This document shows, one piece after another, positions 12,801-20,844 of a stretch of 64,000 bases of DNA. The translations under genes and the position numbers were made by a program. Source of the DNA: Siphonodentalium dalli (taxonomy: Eukaryota > Mollusca > Scaphopoda > Gadilida > Siphonodentaliidae). Where the stretch lies: assembly GCA_032622095.1 (NCBI GenBank), contig CP136067.1, positions 82,174,705 through 82,238,704 on the forward strand. The letters run 5' to 3'. The notes under the pieces are model-generated. The model was not told where the DNA came from. It did not search any database and saw nothing but the letters and a program-made list of their open reading frames with translations. How positions within the stretch are numbered: the stretch's first letter is position 1; the number at the start of each line of letters is the position of its first letter.

Positions 12801-15800
12801 AAACTTCGTTCGTCGCTGATGACAGTTAACTATTGTGTTTATTATATTTTCCACAACAGTTTGTCATGACACAACTCTAATAAAATGCATTGATGAGATG
12901 TTTCCGATTCTGAACATTGACCTAAATGTTTCCGTTAAAATTACGCGCAATGATAACATAACAACCAAAATAAGGTAAATAGATAACGTCATTCATTCAT
13001 GATTTTTTACTATTGCCGCGCGCGCAATAGTATTTGATCCCACAAGGAAAGTGACGTCATTTAATTGACTGATTTCTCCTATTGCCACCAACTTCAAAGG
13101 GGATTGTTTCGGACGGATTTATCAAACAAACAACAAACTTTATTGATTAAATTAGTAACTGTTTAGAATGTCATTGTGTTGATAAGCCTTCGGAGTTCTA
13201 TGAGATGTCACTGCTCACTGTCATTTGGAATCTGCACCCGAATATCCGCGGAACTTGAAGTTGAACTGCTTGAAGATTACATAACTTGGAACGTGCTCGC
13301 GACTCGCGAGGTTGGGATAAATAGTCCGTCATCGCTGGGAGTAGGATAAACCTCTGGGAGTAGGATAACATTGTGGCGCTTCCGGGAGTGGGGATACGAT
13401 TATTATTTTGGCAGAAAAAGTTACTGAAAATATAATAAATTGCGTTATCTTAACTGGAAACTATTCATGCACTACTTTCTAATAATTTAAATCATAAAAC
13501 AACAGCTTTAAATTTTGCTGCCATGTTCTATAGGTGAAACGAAACTTTTATGCGACCGCTGATTAACTCTTTCTTGATGGGAGCTGCGCTGGTGCAGCAT
13601 TAAAGATCCTGTCCCAGTGCATCCTTTTATATATGCGAGTTTCCTATAGGAAACCTCGAATGCACTGGGACAGGATCTTTAATGCTGCACCAGCATAGCT
13701 CTCCCATAGGGAGCCTCATATTTATAAGAGAATGCACTGGCTTACAAGGTAAATATTGTTAGGCCAATTTTTTCTGTTATATATGCGAGGCTCCTATGGG
13801 AGACTCACATATATACGAGAATGCATTGGCACAGGATTTTCAGGAAGCTCCAGTCATGGAGGGGTTAATGATATCAAAGTTTGTGAATCCAGTTTATATT
13901 TCCAGTGAGGAGGTCTTCAGGATGCTTCGAGGAATCGCGGATGTCTTCCAACATGTCAGGCCTTCATACAGAGTGCAATCCCTTCAGTAGTCCTGACATC
14001 TCACCAATCAAAATTAACACTGCACAAACTACTCCAGGTATGGCTAAATTATCTTACATATAGCGGCTCTAATTCAGTGTGAAAATACATTAACCCTTTC
14101 TTTCCTTTTTTTTATTTAATTTTTTATTATTTCATTATATTACACATTTTTGTACAGAACAATATCTGATAACAACAATTGCAAAGATATATAGATGGGA
14201 ATGGTGGGGGGGGGTGTCAACGTTTGTACACAACTCACACACACCTTGCACACACATTGATATATTAAAAACATTGTATGCGTACATGTATACACGTATA
14301 TATATATATATATTTATGCCAGTTATATTCTGTCTCAAATTTGTTCATGAACTTTGGACTGGTTTACTTTTCAAGATAATTATGTTTCCTGCTAAGTTAG
14401 TTATGTTTCTTTACTGTTAAAATACTCATTGACAAGCAGTTCCCTTAGGAAATGTTGAGATATTAAGTTCAGTAAACAGTCTGTTTTCTGAACATTTCCC
14501 ACCATTCAATACGAACCCTTCTGCACTTGTATTATCTGTTCGTCTTTCCATTGTCTGCTTAAATTTCTTGAAACATTCCTCAAAAATAATAATAGACCAT
14601 TCAAATGTATACTTTTATACCCCTCTTTTAAAAAACGGGGGTATACTGGTTTGCATCTGTATGTCTGCCCGACGTCTGTCCAAGTCATAACTTAAACAGT
14701 AGTGCTCGGATCTCAATGAAATTTGAAATGGATGTTCACTACTATTCAATTGTTTTGTTCGGGTTTTCTGTTCTAGAGTTATTCATCTTTGTTTATCTGG
14801 AAATGTTGGGTTTTTAGCTCAACTTTACCAATTTCATATGGATCTTCGGTGTGACCTCTAGATGGGAGCCTCCTATTTAGTCCGTCAGGCGGTATCATCA
14901 TAAATGGGCACATAGAAATTATTGGTACATCTGAGTGCTGAGACTATGACAGATAAATTATTTTTTTTTCCAGAGCTTCCAAACCTGTTGAACAATATCG
15001 ATGAATTCCTTACTCCTCTCGCCACAAACGACCCAGAGCTTATCAACCAGTGCACGCCAATTTTATCAAGCTCAGCAATTAAGACTCAGAATAGTATCAA
15101 CATAGCTGACACAACAACAACCACGGAACATAGAGGTCTATCAGGCAATCCTCGTCGGAATCTCCGTGAGAGTTTTGATCTTTCTGCTGTCGAGATGGAT
15201 GATTCTGATGAGTTTCTTGCGACGCCTGATGTTATCACTCATGACACAGGGTACCAGACTAATAGTATGGCGTCACTCAGTCAGGAGACAGGTCTGCACA
15301 CGAATCTCACCAATCAATTCAGTGCTTTTCCATCTCATATTGACAGCTTGTATGTGGAGTCACAGACCGAGACCGATAGCGCCTACAGTGAGTTGAAAAC
15401 AAGTTCGAGTGACTTCTGTGGAGTAATGGAACTGTCGGCGCAAAAAGATTTTTCTCAGCATACTGACACGAATGTTTCAGAACAGGAAGTGTTTGAACGA
15501 GTTAGACAGGGTATCGCTCTAGCCAAAAGTTTGCATCCTGAACTGCAAGGCAAGAACGAGACTCTATTTAATAGCTTAGCAACGAAATATATGGCCGAAA
15601 CTGGCGAGGAGTCAGTATCGGATTCGAACAAAGCAACAAATCCTCCAAAAAAGGCATTCGTTCGCAAGCTCATAAAAGATAAAGACCCAGATGTGAAGCA
15701 GAAATCTACCCTTCCTAGTGAGTATAGAATTTCATGTCATCTTATAATCTCTGGTATCATATATAAGGCCATGTAAAGTCAATTTCCTGTTTCTCATGCC

Positions 15801-16226
15801 AAAACGTTTTTGAAAAGCATGTGCGTGCAGTGTTTAATTAAATGTTTTATTTCTGAAGTATTTCACATTGCATTGGCTATCTCTGGGTTTAATAATAACA
15901 TTAACATTAACAAGTAGAGATCCTTCTGCTCTTTTATTATCTTTTCATTTTTCTATTGTATGTTCATTTTACATGAACACCCCTCCAATTAAATAATAGA
16001 CCATTCCAATATATACTTTTATAACAGGGTGTGAGAATCCATTTAGTAGAGAAGGGGTTAAGCATTCTACCTTTATCTTCATCTTTCAATATGTTTTCCA
16101 GGCGAGATTGCATCTGCCATTATCAAGAAAGCTGGCGACGATTTGGCGAGGGTGGAACGAATCCGAATAAAGGCGGCACAAGCGAGGAGCACTAAAATAA
16201 ATGAAGCAGGATCCAGTAAATGCTGA
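787..16226 (+). CDS. BORA: BORA (protein aurora borealis), 3' seven exons, 5' part off the window
   Basis: Bora binds and activates Aurora A so that it can phosphorylate Plk1 at mitotic entry. Coding exons: 787-843, 3295-3412, 9223-9322, 11789-11936, 13906-14037, 14974-15717, 16102-16226. All junctions are AG/GT and the phases agree, giving one open frame of about 473 residues to TGA. Landmarks shared with human BORA as I know it: CQTALSLPPDF (human CQTVLSLPVDF), LGDY, SLRRKLFF (human SLRRKLFL), AQFSSSPI (human GQFSSSPI), SPDISPIKI (human SPIKNW) and DTGYQT (human DSGYNT degron). The serine/proline-rich, low-complexity character also fits. The conserved N-terminal Aurora-A-activating half is not seen in 1-786 and should lie upstream. 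Introns are full of MITEs. The exact donor of the fourth exon is uncertain by 3 bases. Confidence 0.93.
1091..1306 (+). mobile_element. Diverged TTAA MITE, family B
   Basis: It begins CTAACCCTTTCTTTACTG, carries the family hairpin TCAGATAATAAGTTCAACA with its inverted partner TGAACTTATTATCT, then GAATAGGAATCGTTCT and a tail resembling the family end. The left TTAA has mutated to CTAA and the right end is lost in drift. Confidence 0.6.
1307..3109. other. BORA intron sequence
   Basis: AT-rich intron without recognised genes. GGGAAAAGGGTTAA near 2866-2879 looks like the end of another TTAA-type element whose start I could not place. Confidence 0.4.
3110..3222 (-). mobile_element. Minimal TTAA MITE, family A', 113 bp
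   Basis: It is bounded by TTAA on both sides, with termini TTAACCCTTTACCCAACA and its inverse. Read in reverse it matches both ends of the 391 bp element at 17113-17503, with the two hairpins between them deleted. It sits in the intron just upstream of BORA exon b. Confidence 0.8.
3295..3412 (+). CDS. BORA: BORA exon b
   Basis: The acceptor is CGCTAG and the donor GTATGT. The exon completes Gly and reads GDYMMTETSEEN..., then SLRRKLFF and SATPSPVK. GDY and SLRRKLF are the two best conserved strings of this part of Bora. It is 118 bp long, entering in phase 1 and leaving in phase 2. Confidence 0.92.
3555..3680. repeat. Diverged foldback element (D family)
   Basis: Imperfect palindrome: GTAGCATACAATTTGTTTC pairs with GAAACATTGTATGCTTC around 3610-3630, and it contains GAGATGC / GCATCTC. 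It is followed by TGTGTTTATTATATTTTC, the same sequence that follows the hairpin at 12684-12836. It looks like a decayed, shortened relative of that element. Confidence 0.55.
4398..4655 (+). mobile_element. TTAA MITE, family A
   Basis: The left end is TTAACTCTTTCATGATGGGA. It contains two successive hairpins built on GCATTCTCTTATATATGCGA and its inverse, with loops around TCTCCCATA, separated by CTTACACGGTCAAGGTAAAT. The right end GCTCCAGTCATGA is recognisable but the closing TTAA has decayed. Confidence 0.7.
4694..6893. mobile_element. Repeat with GGGGGTATAC ends (E family), interrupted
   Basis: The left end is a small palindrome ATACCCCC / GGGGGGTATACTGG at about 4695-4730, followed by GTCCGTCC-rich sequence. 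Three copies of a 160-bp unit then follow, marked by TATGAACCGATTT at 4821, 4983 and 5143. The right end is GTGGGGGTATGCTAGCACTC, about 6863-6893. The centre is occupied by the TTAA element at 5220-6808. A partial relative is at 14620-14900. I recognise the repeat type from invertebrate genomes but cannot name its class. Confidence 0.6.
5220..6808. mobile_element. TTAA element of 1.6 kb (family G), nested in the E repeat
   Basis: The ends are TTAACCCTTTGAACCC and GGGTTCAAAGGGTTAA, inside an otherwise continuous E repeat. Near the left end are two identical 20-bp hairpins (5238-5257 and 5281-5300), each with 8-bp stems and an AAAA loop. From 5891 there is a long tandem repeat of about 405 and 380 bp units, starting again at 6296 and 6676. 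No transposase ORF is present. TTAA and a CCC start are what piggyBac elements use. Confidence 0.8.
7195..7977 (-). pseudogene. hAT/ZBED-type transposase remnant, two exons
   Basis: Exon 1 (7977-7880) follows acceptor AATTTGCAG and ends at donor GTAAGTTTC. It reads KDTSCPTKAKCKLCPTTISS, then SKKVTSNFVTHLK. Exon 2 (7416-7195) follows TTTTATAG and begins RKHQDVYES, ending ANATRWNCQL and a stop. The CxxC...HLK+RKH pattern is a BED zinc finger whose last His comes from the second exon. TRWN is reminiscent of the hAT catalytic region, but it follows the finger far too closely. The roughly 300-residue middle is therefore missing and the product would not be an active transposase. Confidence 0.6.
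7719..7800 (-). repeat. Retroposon 3' tail with (AAATC)n
   Basis: Four AAATC units at 7719-7738 are followed by TGTTTATTAACATAAAC. On the minus strand this is AATAAACA followed by a simple pentamer tail, the usual look of an invertebrate LINE or SINE 3' end. It lies inside the intron of the hAT remnant. Confidence 0.45.
8557..9222. other. BORA intron sequence
   Basis: No gene. It has a short imperfect repeat ACACACAGATCAGTARTTCCA at 8660-8710 and AT-rich sequence up to exon c. Confidence 0.4.
9223..9322 (+). CDS. BORA: BORA exon c
   Basis: The acceptor is TATTCCAG and the donor GTAAGTC. The single leading base completes AAA (Lys), then DVKDLEEMEPMSISSTSGH and PWDHDTPAKNEPN follow. It is 100 bp long and leaves in phase 0. 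The residues are not strongly conserved; the call rests on splice sites and phase agreement on both sides. The 5.8 kb intron before it holds several transposons. Confidence 0.82.
9548..10374. mobile_element. TIR element of 827 bp, TATACACC ends
   Basis: The left end TATACACCCGTCAGTAAG and the inverse of the right end TATACACCTGTCAGTAAG agree at 17 of 18 bases. Both continue with G-rich sequence. The TA start suggests a Tc1/mariner or pogo-type insertion. A 72-residue minus-strand ORF (9867-10085) inside is not recognisable. Confidence 0.6.
10375..11065. other. BORA intron, unexplained sequence with short ORFs
   Basis: Two overlapping plus-strand ORFs of 60 and 90 residues (10412-10814) lie in less AT-rich sequence, without recognisable domains or splice context. 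I do not call a gene. Confidence 0.3.
11066..11323 (-). mobile_element. TTAA MITE, family B, reverse orientation
   Basis: It is bounded by TTAA at 11066 and 11320. It reads the family backwards: CTATGCTAAATGGATTCTCCC at the left, the hairpin CAGATAATAAGTTCAACA / TTGAATTTATTATCT, then GAGTATTTAATAAATAAAGG. It is full length at 258 bp. Confidence 0.8.
11789..11936 (+). CDS. BORA: BORA exon d
   Basis: The acceptor is TTCTCATAG, phase 0. The exon reads AQFSSSPIRPNKSSGSDED, then RQRFSFDSNGMASPEL. FSSSPI matches human Bora. The donor is weak: GTCTGT (exon end 11936) or GTGGTC (exon end 11933). Both leave phase 1 and keep the frame, differing by one residue. Confidence 0.85.
12425..12460 (+). repeat. 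End fragment of family F TTAA element
   Basis: TTAAAGGGGTACTGTACACT matches the left end of the complete element at 56751-57352. No matching right end was seen downstream, so this is a truncated copy. Confidence 0.45.
12684..12836. repeat. Long near-perfect hairpin (D family)
   Basis: The arms of about 68 bp run from ACAATAGCTAACTGTCATC to its inverse and meet at the centre GAGGCGCTAGCCGAG. It is followed by TGTGTTTATTATATTTTCC as at 3670. No flanking duplication was found. Foldback element in the BORA intron. Confidence 0.7.
13563..13868 (+). mobile_element. TTAA MITE, family A, 306 bp
   Basis: TTAA flanks both ends, with termini TTAACTCTTTCTTGATGGGA and CCAGTCATGGAGGGGTTAA. It contains an extra internal inverted copy of the GTGCAGCATTAAAGATCCTG end, followed by the usual pair of TTATATATGCGAG hairpins. 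It ends 37 bp before BORA exon e. Confidence 0.8.
13906..14037 (+). CDS. BORA: BORA exon e
   Basis: The acceptor is ATTTCCAG and the donor GTATGG. It is 132 bp long, entering and leaving in phase 1. It reads RRSSGCFEESRMSSNMSG, then ECNPFSSPDISPIKINTA. The SP-x-SPIK core corresponds to the human CSPIKNW region, a proline-directed phosphorylation cluster. SSP is also a form that a Plk1 polo-box could bind once phosphorylated. A TTAA MITE ends 37 bp before the acceptor. Confidence 0.88.
14090..14619 (+). mobile_element. TTAA MITE, family B, with a 0.3 kb interruption
   Basis: TTAACCCTTTCTTT at 14090 breaks off. The family sequence resumes at about 14413 with TTACTGTTAAAATACTCATTG, the TGAGATATTAAGTTCAG hairpin, TTCTGCACTTGTATTAT and CCATTCAAATGTATACTTT. 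The 14105-14412 insert contains a (TA)n run and no recognised termini. The right end is replaced by the GGGGGTATAC repeat. Confidence 0.55.
14620..14900 (+). repeat. Partial E-family repeat
   Basis: ATACCCCTCTTTTAAAAAAC followed by GGGGGTATACTGGTTTGC matches the left end of the repeat at 4694. GTCTGTCC and a unit with ATCTCAATGAAATTTG follow. The right end is not identifiable before BORA exon f. Confidence 0.5.
14974..15717 (+). CDS. BORA: BORA exon f (long exon with degron)
   Basis: The acceptor follows a T tract ending CCAG and the donor is GTGAGT. At 744 bp it is the largest exon. It opens ELPNLLNNIDEFLTPL and is rich in Ser, Thr and acidic residues. It contains MDDSDEFLATPDVITHDTGYQT at 15192-15260, the place of the human phosphodegron. 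Towards the end lie the basic stretches NPPKKAFVRKLIKDKDPD and a heptad-like VFERVRQGIALAKSLHPEL segment. A 72-residue antisense ORF here is a shadow. Confidence 0.92.
15890..16061 (+). mobile_element. Truncated TTAA MITE, family B
   Basis: The right two thirds of the family: CCTTCTGCTCTTTTATTATC, CACCCCTCCAATTAAATAAT, GAGAATCCATTTAGTAGAG and GGGGTTAA. The left hairpin is missing. It lies in the last BORA intron. Confidence 0.65.
16102..16226 (+). CDS. BORA: BORA last exon and stop
   Basis: The acceptor is GTTTTCCAG. The two leading bases complete Ser. The exon then reads EIASAIIKKAGDDLARVER, IRIKAAQARSTKINEAGSS, KC and TGA. The basic amphipathic C-terminal tail is in frame with the long exon across a phase-1 junction. 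The intron before it ends in a truncated TTAA MITE only 40 bp upstream. Confidence 0.88.
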
Positions 16227-16239
16227 AGAACCATACATA

Positions 16240-16620
16240 TTAGGCTATAATAAAAATATTGTTAGTTTGCAGTCAGCTGACCCACTGGCCTCAAAAAAAT
16301 ACCCAAATATTATTTTGGTCTTCTCAAGAATTTCTTTTTGCCACTGCCTGATATAAACCTAGGTGTTGCAATTTTCAATGCATGTATACAAATAGCTACA
16401 ATTTTCTGCATTTTCATTATCAAGGTGTCAGAATGAGCTAAAACTTAAAATGACATATTAAAACCAAATTTGATCACTCACGATGATAAAAGATCACTTC
16501 AAACATACCAGTACAGGCTGGTCTGTGCATATACACCTTCCAAAAAAATGTGTTCATACCTATGTACCAACATAGAAAAATGATGGTAGGGTGACTGCAA
16601 ACAAAGATTTTAATTGTGAC
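16240..16620 (+). repeat. BORA 3' UTR sequence with a second copy at 30085-30470
   Basis: Shared landmarks in the same order: AATAAAAATAT, GTTAGTTTGCAGTCA, TGATATAAAC, AAGGTG.C..ATGAGCTAAA, ACGATGATAAAAG / CACGATAAAAG, GGTTGGTCTG / GGCTGGTCTG, GCATATACA and TGCAAACA. The copies are well diverged. The sequence may be a repeat, or the 3' UTR may have been part of a larger duplication. Confidence 0.6.
16249..16254 (+). promoter_or_regulatory. Poly(A) signal AATAAA of BORA
   Basis: AATAAA lies 23 bp after the BORA stop codon. A short 3' UTR is possible, although the following 370 bp have a diverged copy at 30085-30470 and may belong to a longer UTR or a repeat. Confidence 0.5.
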
Positions 16621-17545
16621 CTCAGTTCTGGTTAAAACACAGACTCGACAGCTATAGCAGTACTGAGTCTGGAGAATTTGGGGGAGGGGGAATTCCCATT
16701 ACCACTAGTAAGCATTACCTCAGTTTAAGCCAATCACAACATCTATCAGCAAAGTGATGCAGCCATTCAGTCTATTGTCTGAATGCCTATACAGTGGTAC
16801 ATTCACCACATAGCTAAAAATACTCTATAAACATTGTCTGTCACATTGAAAATTTCACACAAAATTAGTTATTACGACAACAAATTAAACTCTAAAAGAA
16901 AACTTGAAGAGTCCATAATTGACCAATGATACCCAGCAAAGAGAATAGAAGTATGCTGATATATCTGGCATTCGTAAATATATTTTATGTGCTGTGGCAT
17001 CATACTCCATGCATTCGATGCAGAAGTTATTTATAGCGACACAGAGTGGTGGTAATGGATACCCCCTCAAATTATCCAGGCTCAGCACTGTGATAGCTGT
17101 CGAGTCTGTCTTTTAACCCTTTACCCAACAAACCGGCCAAATAAAGCTTCAACAGCCTAAAATATCTTCGGTCTGTCTCAATAGAACCATACAAATGTGG
17201 ATATCATTGGAACCGGCTCATTGACCACATTGTGATGGTTACAGTTATACCCTGTGCCAATGCATTCTCTTATATATGCGAGTCGACCATAGGTCGCCTC
17301 GCATATATAAGAGAATGCATTGGCCTAAAAAAAAGTCTTTTTTTAACACTTTTAACCATTTTTTCTTACATTCTTTAACAATTTTATAATTTTTAATGTG
17401 TTAAGCCAATGCATTCTCTTATATATGCGAGGCGACCTATGGTCGACTCGCATATATAAGAGAATGCATTGGCACAGGGCCCTTCTGTTGGGTAAAGGGT
17501 TAACCAGAACTGCTGTGACCTATCAGGTCAGGGGAAACCTGAAAA
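16610..17545. repeat. Inverted repeat, one arm split by a MITE
   Basis: The left arm, about 16615-16705, contains TGTGACCTCAGTTCTGGTTAA then AACACAGACTCGACAGCTAT. The right arm is its inverse at about 17055-17112 and 17504-17530, and is interrupted exactly at TTAA by the element 17113-17503. The 16710-17050 spacer holds no recognised gene. Confidence 0.7.
17113..17503 (+). mobile_element. TTAA MITE, family A', 391 bp
   Basis: The termini are TTAACCCTTTACCCAACA and its inverse. Two hairpins of about 75 bp, GCCAATGCATTCTCTTATAT with inverse, have loops GTCGACCATAGGTCGCC and GGCGACCTATGGTCGAC that are exact reverse complements, so the element is close to symmetric. The insertion site is proven by the unoccupied sister arm at 16632. 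Confidence 0.88.
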
Positions 17546-17589
17546 GAAGGATTTAAATCCAAAGCTTCCAACAATTATTACCGAATTAT

Positions 17590-17868
17590 TTAACCCTTTC
17601 TCAGTATACTAAATACTCATTGACGATTAGTTCCCTTAGGAAATATTCAGATAATAAGTTCAACAAATGACCATAGGTCATTTTTTTAACTTAATATCTG
17701 AACATTTCCCAGGAATGAATACGAGTCATTCTGCTCTTTTATTATCTTTGTTTCCATTTATCATTTGCTTTTATTGCATGAACACCCCTCCAAATGAATT
17801 ATAGACTGTTCCATTCTATACTTTTAAAACTGAATGGGAGAATCCATTTAGTATATATATAAAGGCTA
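17590..17868 (+). mobile_element. TTAA MITE, family B
   Basis: TTAACCCTTTCTCAGTATAC, then AAATACTCATTGACGATTAG, the hairpin CAGATAATAAGTTCAACAAA with its inverse, the tail GGGAGAATCCATTTAGTATA and a decayed GGCTAA end. Nearly full length. Confidence 0.75.
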
Positions 17869-18079
17869 AAGAAATTTGAGTGGTTATTCTTATAGCAGTT
17901 CAATATTGTCAGGGCCAAGAACCTTTTGTCATAATATGATAAAAAATGACAGCAAAATATCACTGACAATTTCAACATTTAGTTTTCCTTATTTTCCAAA
18001 CATCAGTGAGCTATTAAGACTATTTAGCTATTCCAATTCATTTTGGTTGCTGCAAAATCCGGTTATCAAACAAATGATT

Positions 18080-18342
18080 TTAACCCTTCCATGACTGGAG
18101 CTTCCTGAAATTTTGCGAAAACCATGTGCCAATGCATTCTCTTATATATGTAAGTCGCCCATAGGCCGCCTTGTACATATAAGAGAATACATTGGCCAAA
18201 CAATGTTTACCTTGACCTTGTAAGCCTGTGCATTCTCTTATATATGCGATGCTCCCTATGGGAGACTCGCATATATAAGAGAATCCACTGGCACAGTATC
18301 TTTAATGCTGCACCAGTGCAGCTCCCGTCATGAAAGGGTTAA
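18080..18342 (+). mobile_element. TTAA MITE, family A
   Basis: TTAA flanks both sides. The left end is CCCTTCCATGACTGGAGCTT and the right end GCAGCTCCCGTCATGAAAGGG. Two TTATATATG hairpins are separated by TTTACCTTGACCTTGTAAGC. The termini are themselves inverted repeats (CCATGACTGGAGC / GCTCCCGTCATG). Confidence 0.82.
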
Positions 18343-19370
18343 ATGATATTTTGGCATTCTAATTTCGCAACCTCGAAAAATGATAAACGAAGTCACTTGA
18401 ACGCTTGTATCTTCATAGCAGTCATATTTATATGAGACCTGAATTCATAATGAGTTAGCAAAAATTGATACACAGCTCATTCCCCAGTCTCTTTGAAAAG
18501 CCGACATAGTGTCCATAATATTTCATTTCTACGATGACACAGCATTCCCAACATGATGTAATAAACCGTTTCCAAATATGGAGTGCATTCATGGCGTAGT
18601 AAATGTTTGAGAGAATCGTAGTATTTAGAAATAGTTCTAAATACAGCTAGATGCGAAAGAATAATCAGTCATGAATATTGTTGACTGATAAAAAAACTCG
18701 AAGCTGATGTCTCCTATATGCGATGAGTAAAATGAATTATGGATATATATATCACCTGTGTTCAGTTTTCTGGTAATTTCATCGGCTATTCATTTTCATC
18801 GCTATCATTTTTGGTTATTTATATAGTTGAAGAAAATGATGCATACTCACTTCGATGTGAGACATCTTGCTACCATTTTCAATTAAAATTATGACTTAGT
18901 TTCCCAGCCCTGACTGCGATTGCTTATCACTTCAGATACATGTAGTCTGAAACCTCACAGGAGAATGTGTTACCTATATTTGAATTTTAAACCTTGTTGC
19001 TTTAGGTTTCCTTTGACTTGATGTCATCAAACCAAAGGATTAGTTGCTCAAAATTAATTCCATTTGTCTTACCTCATATTATATTTTTCACTTAAGTTGT
19101 TGAACACCTTATTCTGAACATGAACTGGAACTAAATAAACAAAATAGTATGTTCTAATGCACCTGACAGATTGCTAAGAATTAAAAAGAGCTCAAATCTC
19201 AACTTATCATTTATCCACAACTGAGTTTATATTTGAGATATTCAGGCTAAAAAGTTTAATGGTCTGAACATCCACATTTTTCAGGAAAATTAATGGAAAA
19301 CAATAAAAATCCTCCTTCCTTCATCAAGTTTTCCATATATAAGTGTCTGAGAACATATGTATTTATATCA
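18343..19370. other. Intergenic sequence, nothing recognised
   Basis: About 1 kb of AT-rich sequence without convincing ORFs, palindromes or repeat ends. Confidence 0.4.
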
Positions 19371-20844
19371 CATGAAACTAGTGATATTCCGATAATCGGA
19401 ATTGGAATCAGCCATCGGCCGATAATAGCCCATCCGATATTAATCGTACCTTGCAGTTGAACATCGGCTTTTACCGATTGTCGAAACAAATAAAAACGTT
19501 CTAGTATCTAAGCGCAATATGCACGATTTAATAAACCTACATACAATACAACCGTAGTATTGAATGTAAAACGCAGTTGTAACAGCCTCAAAACTGTCTG
19601 ATATGATTATATATAAGCATGGCAAAACACATGCCCGATATCCCGTGTAATATGAAATTATTGGTTCAATCGCGTTGACACAAAATAAATTCAAAGAAAG
19701 CTTTAAACTGCTGACCTCATTACAGTGTAGCTTCCTGTTGAGCACGTGCCATGTGATGTCACATGCTATGTCAATAATTTGAAGCACACACTGAACAAGA
19801 AAACCAATGTCAGAAATGGTAACGTGCTCAAGATCATATATTATATACCCATGATTGCAAATATATTGGTTTTGCGAATGACCAACTCAGAATTCCGTTA
19901 AAAAAACAATAACAACCAGCACCTAATTAACGAACCAGCGGCCGTCTCCGACCACAATCCCCAGTGGGCTGCAGAACGAAAAATGTCCATAAAAGTTGAA
20001 ATCTAAGACTTCAAATTATCTTTTTAATTTGTTTTATTTTTAATTGGCATAGCTTATCACTAACCAAAAATCAAGATTATTGACATAATGTTAACGACAA
20101 AAAAACAAACTACACCTTTTACCGGATTCGGCCTCTGGTCGCAGTTCGACTTTTAATCCTCCCAAAAATTCCCATTCTATAAATAAAACACCCATGCGCC
20201 CAGGCGAAACAAGACTCTCTACATTATTATACATGCGGAGCTCGCGTAATGAATTAATACAGTCGCGATCAGAACTGTCTTCAATAACGACCAACGTGAG
20301 GAGGGGCATAATTAGCTTTTTCGTCTGTACAGCGTATGCTATGAATAGCGGTCTCGCGGAAGTTTCCCAGTTTGTTAAAAGACAAAAGGTGTGTCCAATG
20401 GGAAATCTCAGACAAATATGACAGCAATTATTATCCATCAATCTAAATTTAGTTAATAATCATCGCCATTCCATACATTGTCGCCACTTACAAGTATTCA
20501 ATCAAGACTTTTACACCGCGTGCAAGTGTTCCACACACGGCCATAACGTTACTCTGAGTCGGCACCTTTGATCTCTTTTTCAAAACAACTACCGGTATAC
20601 ATCGAAGGCAGCGCACAACTGACGTCAGTGGAAATACTTTCGCGACAGTGGTATATATTTCGTTTATGTATTTGGCTTTGAAACTATACCGTGATAGGAG
20701 TGCAATGAGTGTATATAGGTCTATTATGGGAGCAAACGCATAGTAAATATAAACATTGGAATTGGAAATCGGCCAATTGTGCCTCTAGTTATCGGAAATC
20801 GGTCCGATGGTCTTTTTCATTATCGGAACATCACTACATGAAAC
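19371..20844. mobile_element. hAT-type element, 1458 bp, 8-bp target duplication
   Basis: CATGAAAC is repeated at 19371-19378 and 20837-20844. The element 19379-20836 has inverted ends TAGTGATATTCCGATAAT and, inverse, TAGTGATGTTCCGATAAT. Subterminal CGATAATCGGAAT and ATCGGCC motifs recur at both ends. Interior ORFs of up to 116 residues show no transposase motif, so the element is non-autonomous or gutted. Confidence 0.85.

Noticed and set aside
14922-14973. Upstream ATG extension of BORA exon f (MVHLSAETMTDKLFFF)
   Set aside because: This part is intron: it includes the polypyrimidine tract and the acceptor, and phase agreement with exon e requires starting at 14974.
15455-15673. 72-residue minus-strand ORF and other overlapping ORFs in BORA exon f
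   Set aside because: Antisense shadow of a long coding exon; the plus-strand frame has conserved Bora motifs and matching splice phases.
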